From: an uncultured beta proteobacterium
Lineage (GTDB): Bacteria > Pseudomonadota > Gammaproteobacteria > Burkholderiales > Burkholderiaceae_C
Assembly (NCBI GenBank): GCA_903945325.1
Contig: CAJAVE010000160.1
Location: forward strand, 1 to 41,187
Direction: 5' to 3'
Length of the DNA: 41,187 nt
Shown piece after piece: positions 1 to 7,717 of this stretch; position 1 is the first letter of the stretch; every line of letters starts with the position of its first letter. The position numbers were made by a program, and so were the translations under genes. The notes below the pieces were generated by a model. The model ran no database searches, was not told where the DNA came from, and was given only the letters and a program-made list of their open reading frames with translations.

Positions 1-978
1 AGCATGATGCCGCGCAAACCCCGCAATGAAATCTACAACGCGCTGGGCCTGGCCAAGCAGGGCAAGACCCTGTTCTACCGCGACTTTTTGTTCCATCTGC
101 GCCATTCCAGCGACCAGTTTCGCATTGCGCCGGGTATCAAGGGCATGGTCATGCTGGTGTTTGACCTGCCCTCATTTCCCTACGTGTTCAAGGTCATCAA
201 GGACTACTACCCGCCGCAGAAAGACACTACGCGGGAGCAGATCAAGGGCAAGTATCTGCTGGTCAAGCAGCACGACCGCGTGGGCCGCATGGCCGACACG
301 CTGGAGTACAGCGAAGTGGGTTTTCCGCGCGACCGTTTCAGCGATGAACTGATAGCCGAACTGGAAAAGTTTGCGCCCAGCCAGCTGGAGGTCAGCGACC
401 GCGATGGCGATGGCCGGGTCGAGGTCATCATCAAGCACGTCTACATCGAGCGGCGCATGATCCCGCTCAACATCTATTTGCAGGAGGCGTTTGACGCTGG
501 TGGCGCCAACGCCGCCGACACCAGCCCGGCGGCCGTGCGCGCCCGCGAGCAGATCGAGCGCGGCGTGGTGGAGTACGGCAAAGCCATCAGGGATTTGGTG
601 TCCGCCAACATCTTCCCCGGCGACATGCTGTGGAAGAACTTCGGCATCACCCGCCACGGCAAGGTGGTGTTTTACGACTACGACGAGATCGAATACATCA
701 CCGATTGCAACTTCCGCAAGGTGCCCGCGCCGCGCAATGAGGAAGAAGAGATGTCAGGCGAGGTTTGGTACAGCGTTGGCCCGCACGATGTGTTCCCCGA
801 AACCTTTGGCCCCTTTCTGCTGGGCAACCCGGTGGTGCGCAGCATCTTCATGCAACACCATGCTGACTTGCTGGAGGCGTCGTTCTGGCAAGCACACAAG
901 GATCGCATCCTCGCAGGGTACGTGCATGACGTTTTTCCGTATGATCAGGACAAGCGATTCAAGGGTTCGGTGAAGTGA
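1..978 (+). CDS. aceK: Isocitrate dehydrogenase kinase/phosphatase, C-terminal part (cut by window start)
   Basis: AceK phosphorylates and dephosphorylates isocitrate dehydrogenase, which sets the split of carbon between the TCA cycle and the glyoxylate bypass. The frame is open from base 1, so the start lies outside the window; about 325 residues of a family of roughly 600 are visible. Seen: the nucleotide-binding segment [19 protein letters not shown] followed by VFKVIKD, whose lysine matches the ATP-contacting lysine of the family, and the catalytic stretch [13 protein letters not shown] followed by [11 protein letters not shown]. The methionines at 4 and 7 are internal and are not starts. 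A 91-bp gap without recognisable signals separates it from the next gene. Identification is secure. Confidence 0.97.
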   Translation, partial: SMMPRKPRNEIYNALGLAKQGKTLFYRDFLFHLRHSSDQFRIAPGIKGMVMLVFDLPSFPYVFKVIKDYYPPQKDTTREQIKGKYLLVKQHDRVGRMADTLEYSEVGFPRDRFSDELIAELEKFAPSQLEVSDRDGDGRVEVIIKHVYIERRMIPLNIYLQEAFDAGGANAADTSPAAVRAREQIERGVVEYGKAIRDLVSANIFPGDMLWKNFGITRHGKVVFYDYDEIEYITDCNFRKVPAPRNEEEEMSGEVWYSVGPHDVFPETFGPFLLGNPVVRSIFMQHHADLLEASFWQAHKDRILAGYVHDVFPYDQDKRFKGSVK

Positions 979-1069
979 CCCAAAGTCAGCGTTCAGTGCC
1001 AAAGTTGGCTATACGGGGCTCCATCGCTTTGCGTTCAACCCTTCCTTAAAACTAATACAAAGCAAGCGC

Positions 1070-2497
1070 GTGCGGTCCATCAAGAATTTCCTTGTTACGT
1101 TTCTCGATACACTGTTTATTCACACGATTCGAGGGTCACTCTTGATTGGCGGCGCGGTGTTGCTGCTATCTCACACCGGCGCATGGCAATACTTTTCCAG
1201 CAGCATGTTGGCCCATGATATGAAGCGGGCGGCGCATTGGGCCCCCAATGCTTCGATGAGCCCCAAGGTCGTGGTCGTCGCGGTTGATGACGCCGGCTAC
1301 CAAGGGTTTTTCTCCGCGAAATCACCCGTTGACCGACACCAGGTTCGACAACTGCTGGAAGCGGTGGCTCTCCATGCGCCCAATGCGAAACAAATTGTTG
1401 TAGACCTTGATCTCTCTCCAGTTCCCGGGCAGGTTACCGGACAACAGGCACTGGACGATTTGCTGCTGCAATCACCCGCGCGATGGGTGCTGGTTGCTGC
1501 CAACTCTGGAGCCGCTGCCGACATGGCCGCGCAAACCCAATGGCGAGCAAAGCTGTGCGAGCGCGGTGTGCGCTTTGGTATGCCCAGTGTTCCCATGGAG
1601 TTTGGCTACCCTCGATTGACGCACCAATACCAAAATGGGCTGGCCGCGACAGCCTTGCTGCCAGCTGCCAGCTGTGCGGAGCCAATAACAACGCTCAGCC
1701 AGACGGTTATGCCCCTGTCAGCCCCTATGTTGCAGGGTGGGCTGGTTATTCCGTTTAGTGGCGATACGAATGTGCTCAGGGGTGTGCTGGATGCGATCGA
1801 CCCCGAATGGGTGGTGGTGGGTGGGGCATGGGGTAGCACCGATATTTTTGCTACACCGTTTGGTGACCGCTTTGGTGTCCAGGTGCATGCGGCAGCCCTT
1901 GTCGGGGCGGCAGAGCATCAACGCGTTGCACCCTACATAGTCCAACTGCTGATCGCTTGGCTTTTTGTGGGGTTCATCACAGTGGTGCTTGGTGTTTTTT
2001 CTACCATTTCGAATCGCTGGTTTAAGCCGCCTAACGAGGCAATGGTCGGACACACGTTCTTTGTGACGAGTGTGCAGCCACTAGTATTCACATTGCTGGT
2101 CCTTGGTCTGCTACTCGCTCTTGCCGAAGCGTTGAGCGTTGTTCACGCACGCACTGGTTTCTGGATCCCGTCCGGCGTTGTCGGTTGCACGACCCTTGCG
2201 GCGGTGTTCTTTGTTTGGAATTGGGGCAAGGCTGCTGCACGCGCGCATGACGGGTTCAAAGCGGCGTGGGCCAAAGTGGTCAGTCAGCCCATCAAGAAAG
2301 ACATTCAGAGTATTCTTATTGCGTTGAAAACCCTCAGGCGAGGCTCCCAACCCTGTGCGTGGGGTTTGGGGCATGACAATGTGTTGATCAGTCGGCAGCG
2401 GGCAGCTTTCGAAGGAGTTTTTGCATTGGTTAGCCTGACAATGCAAACGATAGCGCCGTTGGCATCGGTGGCGTACGCGGTGCTCAAACCGCTTTGA
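1070..2497 (+). CDS. CHASE2-domain membrane sensor without an output domain
   Basis: CHASE2 is an extracytoplasmic sensory domain usually joined to a kinase, cyclase, GGDEF or CHAT/caspase output. Seen in this 475-residue protein: an N-terminal membrane helix (about 20-35), a periplasmic CHASE2-like region (about 50-285) with KVVVVAVDDAGY, the strand QIVVDLDLSP and the terminal GVQVHAAALVGA, then three membrane helices (about 288-310, 331-350, 364-384) as in CHASE2 proteins. Only about 90 cytoplasmic residues follow, and no catalytic domain is recognisable in them. The start is GTG with a weak ribosome site; no better start precedes the CHASE2 region. It is the first of five same-strand genes ending with a caspase-like protein, which may supply the missing output in trans (inference). 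CHASE2 assignment is by motif and topology. Confidence 0.8.
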   Translation: MRSIKNFLVTFLDTLFIHTIRGSLLIGGAVLLLSHTGAWQYFSSSMLAHDMKRAAHWAPNASMSPKVVVVAVDDAGYQGFFSAKSPVDRHQVRQLLEAVALHAPNAKQIVVDLDLSPVPGQVTGQQALDDLLLQSPARWVLVAANSGAAADMAAQTQWRAKLCERGVRFGMPSVPMEFGYPRLTHQYQNGLAATALLPAASCAEPITTLSQTVMPLSAPMLQGGLVIPFSGDTNVLRGVLDAIDPEWVVVGGAWGSTDIFATPFGDRFGVQVHAAALVGAAEHQRVAPYIVQLLIAWLFVGFITVVLGVFSTISNRWFKPPNEAMVGHTFFVTSVQPLVFTLLVLGLLLALAEALSVVHARTGFWIPSGVVGCTTLAAVFFVWNWGKAAARAHDGFKAAWAKVVSQPIKKDIQSILIALKTLRRGSQPCAWGLGHDNVLISRQRAAFEGVFALVSLTMQTIAPLASVAYAVLKPL

Positions 2498-2521
2498 ATA
2501 TGATGAAGTGTGGAGAAGTGA

Positions 2522-3265
2522 ATGAACTTTCGCGCAATTTTGATGTTGCTGATCGGGCTGGTCGGTGCACAGAGCAGTCAGGCAACATCGTGTATGGTCA
2601 TTGGAGAAAAATCCGCACGGGTTCAATCCGCTGAAGGTCAGAAGTCGCCGTATTTTTTTACCCAATCCTGCGAAAGTTTGCGCCTGATTTCTGGTAGGGC
2701 CATGGTGACGTGGGTTGCCCGCGACGGGAAACCCAACTTTGCCCCTATTGCCTCTACTGGCCCAGAGCGGGTTCCGAACGCGGGAGTGGAGGAGCGGGCG
2801 GGTGAAGCGTTCTGGAGCGAGCTGACATCCAAGCGCGAATTGCAGCGCTCAGCGTCCATGCGCGGTTTCGGCGATCCCAAACCTGCACCTGTATATATTC
2901 CAGTGGAGGGGTTGGAGCTGCCGTTAAAGGCAGACCTTGCCTTTCGCATCTATGCGCTGGATGGCGATACCAGGAGTCTTGTTCTTGAAGCGCCCAATGC
3001 CGCACGGGTTCGTTTGACTCGGGAGTTGATCAAGCCGGGGCTCACCTACATCTTGGATTGGAACCATGGTGAAGGGCCGAACAAGTGGAAAGTCCTGGGT
3101 CAGCAAGAGATGAACCATATTGATGTGCAATACCAAGAGGTACAGAGAGTGGTATCTGATGAAGCCCAGCGCCTACTGGTTATCGCGCTGCTGTACCGAC
3201 AATTGAAATTGTCCGTGAACGCAGACGTTGCAACGTCTGAGCTTCAGTCCATGCTGCAACCATAG
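2522..3265 (+). CDS. Exported protein of unknown function in the CHASE2-caspase cluster
   Basis: I do not recognise this 247-residue protein. It begins with a signal peptide (hydrophobic about 4-16, likely cleavage near QSSQA-T at 22). The mature part has two cysteines (about 24 and 50) that could form a disulfide, a beta-rich middle section with FRIYALDGDTRSLVLEAP (about 141-158), and a helical C-terminus (about 183-245). No catalytic motif is evident. The ATG follows a GGAGAAGTG-type ribosome site and lies 24 bp after the CHASE2 gene; the next gene starts 11 bp after its stop, so co-transcription is likely. A periplasmic role beside the CHASE2 sensor is inferred from location only. Confidence 0.75.
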   Translation: MNFRAILMLLIGLVGAQSSQATSCMVIGEKSARVQSAEGQKSPYFFTQSCESLRLISGRAMVTWVARDGKPNFAPIASTGPERVPNAGVEERAGEAFWSELTSKRELQRSASMRGFGDPKPAPVYIPVEGLELPLKADLAFRIYALDGDTRSLVLEAPNAARVRLTRELIKPGLTYILDWNHGEGPNKWKVLGQQEMNHIDVQYQEVQRVVSDEAQRLLVIALLYRQLKLSVNADVATSELQSMLQP

Positions 3266-3276
3266 AAACTCCCTCG

Positions 3277-4035
3277 ATGCACAATTTCCGAACAACATTG
3301 CTGCTGCTGGTCTCATTGGCTGGCGTGCACTGCTTGGCCCAACCGATCAGCAGCCAATCTCAGCCATCAGAATCTGCTGTCGCAGCCGCACAGCAAAGAG
3401 TTTTGGATTGCACCCGCACGCTGCCAATTCTGGTGCAGGAGGCATCGATCCAACAGATTCAGCAGGCCTGCCAGGACAAGTACGGGCTCGAAGGCAGCTA
3501 TGTGAATACGTGCCTGACCCAAATTCGGCAGATTTATACCGCCGAGGGCAAGTCTTTCCCTCTCGATGACTTGGCCATTCGGGGCCAATGTTCGGCGCGG
3601 GAACGCATTGCAGGCATCACCCGGCAGCCATTTGATGCGCCGGAGGTCGTTCAATCAAAGCCAACCGACGCCGCTTCGTTGATCTGGCCTATGGGTGGTG
3701 ATGTGGTCGACGGGTTTAAGGAAGGTGGTGACGTCGGAATTGGCATCACCGGGTTCAAAGGGGCAACGGTGGTTGCTGCGGCAGACGGTACGGTCGTTGG
3801 TTTAGAGGCCGCTGGGCTGTTCAATGGGAGTCGTTTGCTCATCCGCTCTGCAGCGCTTTTTACCGCTTACGCCAACTTTGGAACGGCGAATGTGAGGAGG
3901 GGTGATGCCGTCTCACAAGGTCAGAAAATTGCCGAGATGGGGGACGACAAAAAGTTGTTCTTCAAAGTTTTTACAGTGGTTTCAGATCGAAAAATTGTGG
4001 CACTTGACACATTGAAATCATTGCCAACACGCTGA
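3277..4035 (+). CDS. Exported LytM/M23-like protein, apparently non-catalytic, with an N-terminal four-cysteine domain
   Basis: The 252-residue product has a signal peptide (1 to about 21), a domain with DCTRTLP and QACQDKYGLEGSYVNTC (about 41-95) and a LytM-like domain (about 135-245) with IWPMGGDVVDGF, GATVVAAADGTVVG and RRGDAVSQGQKIAEMG. In active M23 peptidases zinc is bound by an HxxxD motif and an HxH motif. Here the first position reads GDVGIGITG and the second LFFKVF, so the ligands are missing. Family members without these ligands (EnvC, NlpD) act as activators of cell-wall amidases rather than as enzymes. The cysteine domain recurs in the next gene. The start follows the previous stop by 11 bp. 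Fold assignment is fairly sure; an activator or binding role is inference. Confidence 0.8.
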   Translation: MHNFRTTLLLLVSLAGVHCLAQPISSQSQPSESAVAAAQQRVLDCTRTLPILVQEASIQQIQQACQDKYGLEGSYVNTCLTQIRQIYTAEGKSFPLDDLAIRGQCSARERIAGITRQPFDAPEVVQSKPTDAASLIWPMGGDVVDGFKEGGDVGIGITGFKGATVVAAADGTVVGLEAAGLFNGSRLLIRSAALFTAYANFGTANVRRGDAVSQGQKIAEMGDDKKLFFKVFTVVSDRKIVALDTLKSLPTR

Positions 4036-4101
4036 GCACTTGGCCGGCAATTGGCACAGCATCCTCTTCTTGCAAACGGTTTATTCGATCTGTCCCACAC
4101 A

Positions 4102-4464
4102 ATGAACGTCACTTTACGCCTCGCCATCACCTTACCGTTCATACTGAGCGCTTGCAGTGTCCCCGTTTCCGTAGACCCCGCCCGGGAGGCCAATGAGCAG
4201 GCGGTTGCGCCGCGCATTGCGGATTGCATGCGCACGCTGCCGTCGTTGGTGCCAGGCATTGATGCCAAACAGGTGCGTCAGGCCTGCTGGGACAAATATG
4301 GGCTGCATGGGACTTACGTCGACGCTTGTTACCAACGCGCGGTGCGCATTGCGGCAAGCGAGAAGATTGCGCCGCCAAAAGATACGACCGAATCCTACGA
4401 GTGGCGCCGGCGCTGCTCGGACCGGCAAGACTTTCCCCAGTTCAAATCACAACCCTACAACTAG
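4102..4464 (+). CDS. Small lipoprotein with the four-cysteine domain of its neighbour
   Basis: This 120-residue protein has a lipoprotein signal ending in a lipobox, LSAC (Cys18), so it should be anchored to a membrane facing the periplasm. Residues 38-82 match the N-terminal domain of the preceding LytM-like protein closely: DCMRTLP against DCTRTLP, and QACWDKYGLHGTYVDAC against QACQDKYGLEGSYVNTC. A further shared cysteine follows in RRCSDR / GQCSAR. The even set of conserved cysteines suggests two disulfides. An upstream TTG at 4051 would add 17 residues that spoil the lipoprotein signal, so the ATG at 4102 is preferred. The next gene starts 20 bp downstream. Function unknown; the two proteins probably arose by domain duplication. 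Confidence 0.78.
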   Translation: MNVTLRLAITLPFILSACSVPVSVDPAREANEQAVAPRIADCMRTLPSLVPGIDAKQVRQACWDKYGLHGTYVDACYQRAVRIAASEKIAPPKDTTESYEWRRRCSDRQDFPQFKSQPYN

Positions 4465-4484
4465 CCTCAGGCTACGATGAATCC

Positions 4485-5426
4485 ATGAATCGCATTCTGT
4501 TGAAATTTAAGTTTGTCCTGTCGTGTGTGGTGATGGGTTCGGCTGCCTGCCTCGTACTGCAATCGAATGCGGCGGTTGCAGCCGTGTCTGAGCGGCGCGT
4601 CGCACTGGTCATTGGTAATGCCAACTACGCGGGAGTGGCCAAACTACGGAATCCGGCCAATGATGCACGTGCGATGACACGCGCCTTGAAGGACCTGGGG
4701 TTTGATGTCATCGAGCGCATTGATGCGACGCAGAAAGAAACCAACCGCGCCATTGCTCAATTTGGCGAGAAACTGGATGCCGGCACTACGGCTGTGTTTT
4801 ATTACGCTGGGCACGGGATGCAGGTCAGGGGGAAAAATTACCTGATTCCCGTGGATGCTGAAATTAGTTCCGAGTCTGCGGTGCGTACCGAAACGGTCGA
4901 TGTGGACGTGCTGCTGGATCAGTTTGCTACCCGCAGCAGCACGCTCAATGTGGTGATTCTGGATGCCTGTCGCAATAACCCGTTTGAACGCAAATTCAGG
5001 AGCGCAGCGGGCGGTGGTCTGGCACAAATCGAGGCGCCAGAAGGCACCATGATTGCCTATGCCACTGCGCCGGGCAAAGTTGCATCAGACGGTACTGGAG
5101 AAAACGGGTTGTTCACGCAGGAATTGCTCAAAGCTATTCGTCAGCCTGGCCGTGCTGTCGAGCAAGTTTTCAAGGACGTCAGGCGCAATGTGATGAAAGC
5201 GACCGGCGGCGAGCAGACGCCATGGGAGTCATCATCGCTTACTGGTGATTTCTATTTTGCGGCACCCAATACCAAAGCAAATGCCGTCGCTATGGAAGCC
5301 CCCCAGCCTGCAGTTGGAGAGACGGATGCGACAGGCAAAGGGAAAACCACTGCTCCCTCAAGCACGGATGCACAGACAAAGGCTGCAATCGAAAAAAGGC
5401 TGCGCGATTTCGTAAACGCACGGTAA
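4485..5426 (+). CDS. Exported caspase-like cysteine peptidase (family C14)
   Basis: The 313-residue product has a signal peptide (1 to about 33, ending AVAA) followed by a caspase/metacaspase p20-type domain (about 37-255). Seen: RVALVIGNANYAGVAKLRNPANDA at its start, the catalytic histidine in FYYAGHG (His110) and the catalytic cysteine in ILDACRNNPF (Cys162), so both dyad residues are present. The C-terminal 50 residues are low-complexity with a short helix. The signal peptide puts the enzyme outside the cytoplasm, unlike most bacterial caspase-like effectors. Start: the ATG at 4485 gives a clean signal peptide, whereas the longer frame from 4326 overlaps the lipoprotein gene. It is the last gene of the cluster. 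Substrate and trigger are unknown; control by the CHASE2 sensor is inference. Confidence 0.92.
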   Translation: MNRILLKFKFVLSCVVMGSAACLVLQSNAAVAAVSERRVALVIGNANYAGVAKLRNPANDARAMTRALKDLGFDVIERIDATQKETNRAIAQFGEKLDAGTTAVFYYAGHGMQVRGKNYLIPVDAEISSESAVRTETVDVDVLLDQFATRSSTLNVVILDACRNNPFERKFRSAAGGGLAQIEAPEGTMIAYATAPGKVASDGTGENGLFTQELLKAIRQPGRAVEQVFKDVRRNVMKATGGEQTPWESSSLTGDFYFAAPNTKANAVAMEAPQPAVGETDATGKGKTTAPSSTDAQTKAAIEKRLRDFVNAR

Positions 5427-5439
5427 CCATGCGTCTGGC

Positions 5440-5910
5440 CTAAGCCTCCCCCCCAAAGCGTTTGACCAGGTTGTCAATGTACTGCTCGGTCATCTTTTCG
5501 AACTCGGCTTCAACCAGCGGTGCCACCACGATTTTCATCAGCGCAGGCAGGGGAATGGTCAATGCTCCTTCGATGCTCAGCACCACTTTGGTGGATTTCT
5601 TGTTGCCGGTGATCTGCCAGTTACCCGACACCAAAGCATTGCCTTCGCCCGCCACCGGTGTCCAGACGACCGTGCCTTTGGCCTTGTCGCTCACATGCCT
5701 GGATGCATACACGGTTTGCAGGTTGACCTGTGCCAGTCCGATTTTTGCCATCTCCCAGCGGTAGGCACCGCCACCCAGATCGATGAGCTTGTCAACGCCG
5801 GGGTAAAAGCTGGCGGATGTGGGCACGTCGGCCAGTACATCAAAAACTTCCTGGAAAGACGCCTTGACGTCGAACTCATAACCCAATTCGACATTGACTG
5901 TAATAGACAC
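5440..5910 (-). CDS. SRPBCC (START-like) family protein
   Basis: This 156-residue protein shows the SRPBCC pattern: an N-terminal strand, then the helix FQEVFDVLADVPTSASFYPGV typical of polyketide-cyclase/CoxG-like members, alternating beta-strands (VVWTPVAGEGNALVSGNW; TKVVLSIEGAL), and a long C-terminal helix (about 125-152, ending IDNLVKRFGG). The fold forms a hydrophobic pocket; the ligand cannot be read from sequence. It is convergent with the caspase gene (stops 13 bp apart) and shares its direction with the exonuclease gene upstream. A GGAGCAA ribosome site sits a few bases before the ATG. The family call is good, but a specific role is unknown. Confidence 0.82.
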   Translation of the reverse strand: MSITVNVELGYEFDVKASFQEVFDVLADVPTSASFYPGVDKLIDLGGGAYRWEMAKIGLAQVNLQTVYASRHVSDKAKGTVVWTPVAGEGNALVSGNWQITGNKKSTKVVLSIEGALTIPLPALMKIVVAPLVEAEFEKMTEQYIDNLVKRFGGEA

Positions 5911-5969
5911 GGTTTGCTCCTTGAATCGTTTGGCTGTACCACGGTGAATCCTACTTCAGCACCTGGCGC

Positions 5970-6479
5970 TCAAACCAGAGTGCGCAGCCTAATGAGCGTG
6001 AGTTGGAGCAGTCGGGCGTCGGCGCTGGCTCGGTGGCGCTGAATGCCGTTTTCGCTGGTGACCTGGGCCTTGACGGTGTGCCATTGGTCGGCCTGCTGCT
6101 CGTCGAGCAGGGCGCGCAGGTTTTCCAGCTTGAAGGCCGGCGTCATGTCGGCTGCGTCAAACAGGGCGCCCAGCCAGCTGTAGTCATTGGCCCAGCCATC
6201 GGAGTAGACGGTTTTTCCGGCAAGCTGCTGGTTGATTTTGCGTGCGACTTCCGGCACCGGCAGGCCGCGCTCCAGTATCAGTGAACGCGAAATGTGGTGG
6301 GTTGCTTCGGCTTGGGCATCCCAGTGCGTCCAGTGTTGCTCGGGCCGGATCAGCGTGCAATAGCCCTGTCCGTCGGGCAGCACGAAGCCCACTTCAATCG
6401 GGTAACTGTTACGCCCGAAACCGGAGGCCTCGACGTCCAGAATCGTGGGGGTGTGCTGGCTGCTGGTATCGGTTCTCAT
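5970..6479 (-). CDS. DEDDh-type 3'-5' exonuclease family protein
   Basis: The product (about 169 residues) has the marks of the DEDD exonuclease superfamily: ILDVEASGFG near the N-terminus (the DxE pair, Exo I), a second acidic segment around YSDGWANDYSWL (Exo II), and HRASADARLLQL near the C-terminus (H-x4-D, Exo III of the DEDDh subclass). It is a stand-alone small exonuclease, not fused to a polymerase. Substrate (RNA or DNA ends) cannot be told. Start: the ATG at 6479 is chosen; a TTG at 6515 would add 12 residues with no better ribosome site. It is divergent from the DUF808 gene, so promoters for both should lie in 6480-6544. Confidence 0.78.
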   Translation of the reverse strand: MRTDTSSQHTPTILDVEASGFGRNSYPIEVGFVLPDGQGYCTLIRPEQHWTHWDAQAEATHHISRSLILERGLPVPEVARKINQQLAGKTVYSDGWANDYSWLGALFDAADMTPAFKLENLRALLDEQQADQWHTVKAQVTSENGIQRHRASADARLLQLTLIRLRTLV

Positions 6480-6544
6480 GGGGAGTGATTTTGTCGTGCA
6501 ACTGAGCGGCGACAATGGGTATTTTCCCGTTGAGAAAGTGAACC

Positions 6545-7480
6545 ATGTCCAGCAGCCTGCTTGCCCTGATTGACGACATCGCCACCATTCTGGACGATGT
6601 CGCTGTGTTATCCAAAATCGCCGCGAAAAAGACGGCAGGTGTGTTGGGTGATGACCTGGCGCTCAATGCGCAGCAGGTGTCGGGTGTAAGCGCTGACCGC
6701 GAGTTGCCTGTGGTGTGGGCCGTGTGCAAGGGCTCGCTGGTGAATAAGCTTATTTTGGTGCCGTCGGCGTTGGTGATCAGCATGGTTATGCCCTGGGCGG
6801 TCACGCCCTTGCTGATGGTGGGTGGCGCCTACCTGTGTTTTGAAGGTTTCGAGAAGCTGGCGCATAAGTTTTTTCACAGCCCGCAGGAAGACCAGGCGCA
6901 CGCGCAGGAGTTGATGCAGGCGCTGGCTGACCCACAAGTGGACCTGTTGGCGCTGGAGCGCGACAAGGTGAAGGGCGCCATTCGCACCGACTTTGTGCTG
7001 TCCGCCGAGATCATTGCCATCACGCTGGGCACGGTGCAGAGCAGCCCGTGGCAGACGCAACTGGCGGTGCTGAGCGGTATTGCACTGGCAATGACATTTG
7101 GTGTCTATGGCTTTGTTGCCGGTATCGTCAAAATTGACGACGCCGGTCTGTACCTGAGTCGCAGGCCGGGCGCGGGTGCATGGGGTCGGTTGCAGCAGTC
7201 GTTTGGGCGCGGCCTATTGCGTGCAGCACCGTGGCTGATGAAAACTCTGGCTGTGGTGGGTACGGCAGCCATGTTCCTGGTGGGTGGTGGCATTCTGGTG
7301 CACGGTTTGGGACCCCTGCACCATGCGGTAGAGGCTGGGCTGGCACAGATCGGTGCTGTGGATGGAGTGCGGTCACTCTTGTCAGCAGTTGCCGATGCGC
7401 TAACCGGTGTGGTGGCGGGCGGGTTGGTTTTTGCGGGGTTATTTGCGTGGAATGCCGTGCGGCGGATGGGGAGGCGCTGA
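6545..7480 (+). CDS. DUF808 family inner-membrane protein (YedI-like)
   Basis: The 311-residue protein matches the DUF808/YedI family: the N-terminus reads [21 protein letters not shown], then [20 protein letters not shown] and the conserved [12 protein letters not shown]. Several hydrophobic helices follow (about 70-100, 150-195, 235-260, 290-305), so it is an integral inner-membrane protein. The family has no established biochemical role. A GAGAAAGTG ribosome site precedes the ATG. Downstream is a repeat element and then the mrr gene, so it is probably monocistronic. Confidence 0.9.
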   Translation: MSSSLLALIDDIATILDDVAVLSKIAAKKTAGVLGDDLALNAQQVSGVSADRELPVVWAVCKGSLVNKLILVPSALVISMVMPWAVTPLLMVGGAYLCFEGFEKLAHKFFHSPQEDQAHAQELMQALADPQVDLLALERDKVKGAIRTDFVLSAEIIAITLGTVQSSPWQTQLAVLSGIALAMTFGVYGFVAGIVKIDDAGLYLSRRPGAGAWGRLQQSFGRGLLRAAPWLMKTLAVVGTAAMFLVGGGILVHGLGPLHHAVEAGLAQIGAVDGVRSLLSAVADALTGVVAGGLVFAGLFAWNAVRRMGRR

Positions 7481-7492
7481 CGTTGGTGGGGC

Positions 7493-7620
7493 GGGCAGAT
7501 CGGGTACCCGTTCCCTGGCCCTGCTCTCGGGCGAACTTGGTTGGCGAGCGGAGACGGGTTCGTGAACTCCATGGTTGGCAAGCCCACTCTGTGGCAACCG
7601 CGAATTGGGGCCGATGAACG
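7493..7620. repeat. Dispersed intergenic repeat, family 2, copy 1
   Basis: This stretch aligns with 21501-21628. Shared blocks, in order, are CGTTCCCTGGCCC, GGGTTCG, ACTCTGTGGCAAC and GGGGCCGA at closely matching spacing, separated by diverged sequence. Both copies lie between genes on the left side of a plus-strand gene (mrr here, msrA there). No long open frame is conserved between the copies, so it is more likely a non-coding dispersed element than a gene remnant. I cannot define its ends precisely. The rest of the interval up to the mrr start (7621-7717) holds no recognisable gene. Confidence 0.6.
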
Positions 7621-7717
7621 GACACCCGATCCACCCACCTTCGGTGCACTGTGGGCGTTCGTTGCAAGGGTTTGCAGTCATTCGGGTGTCGTGGCTGCTG
7701 GGCTATATAGTGGGGGA

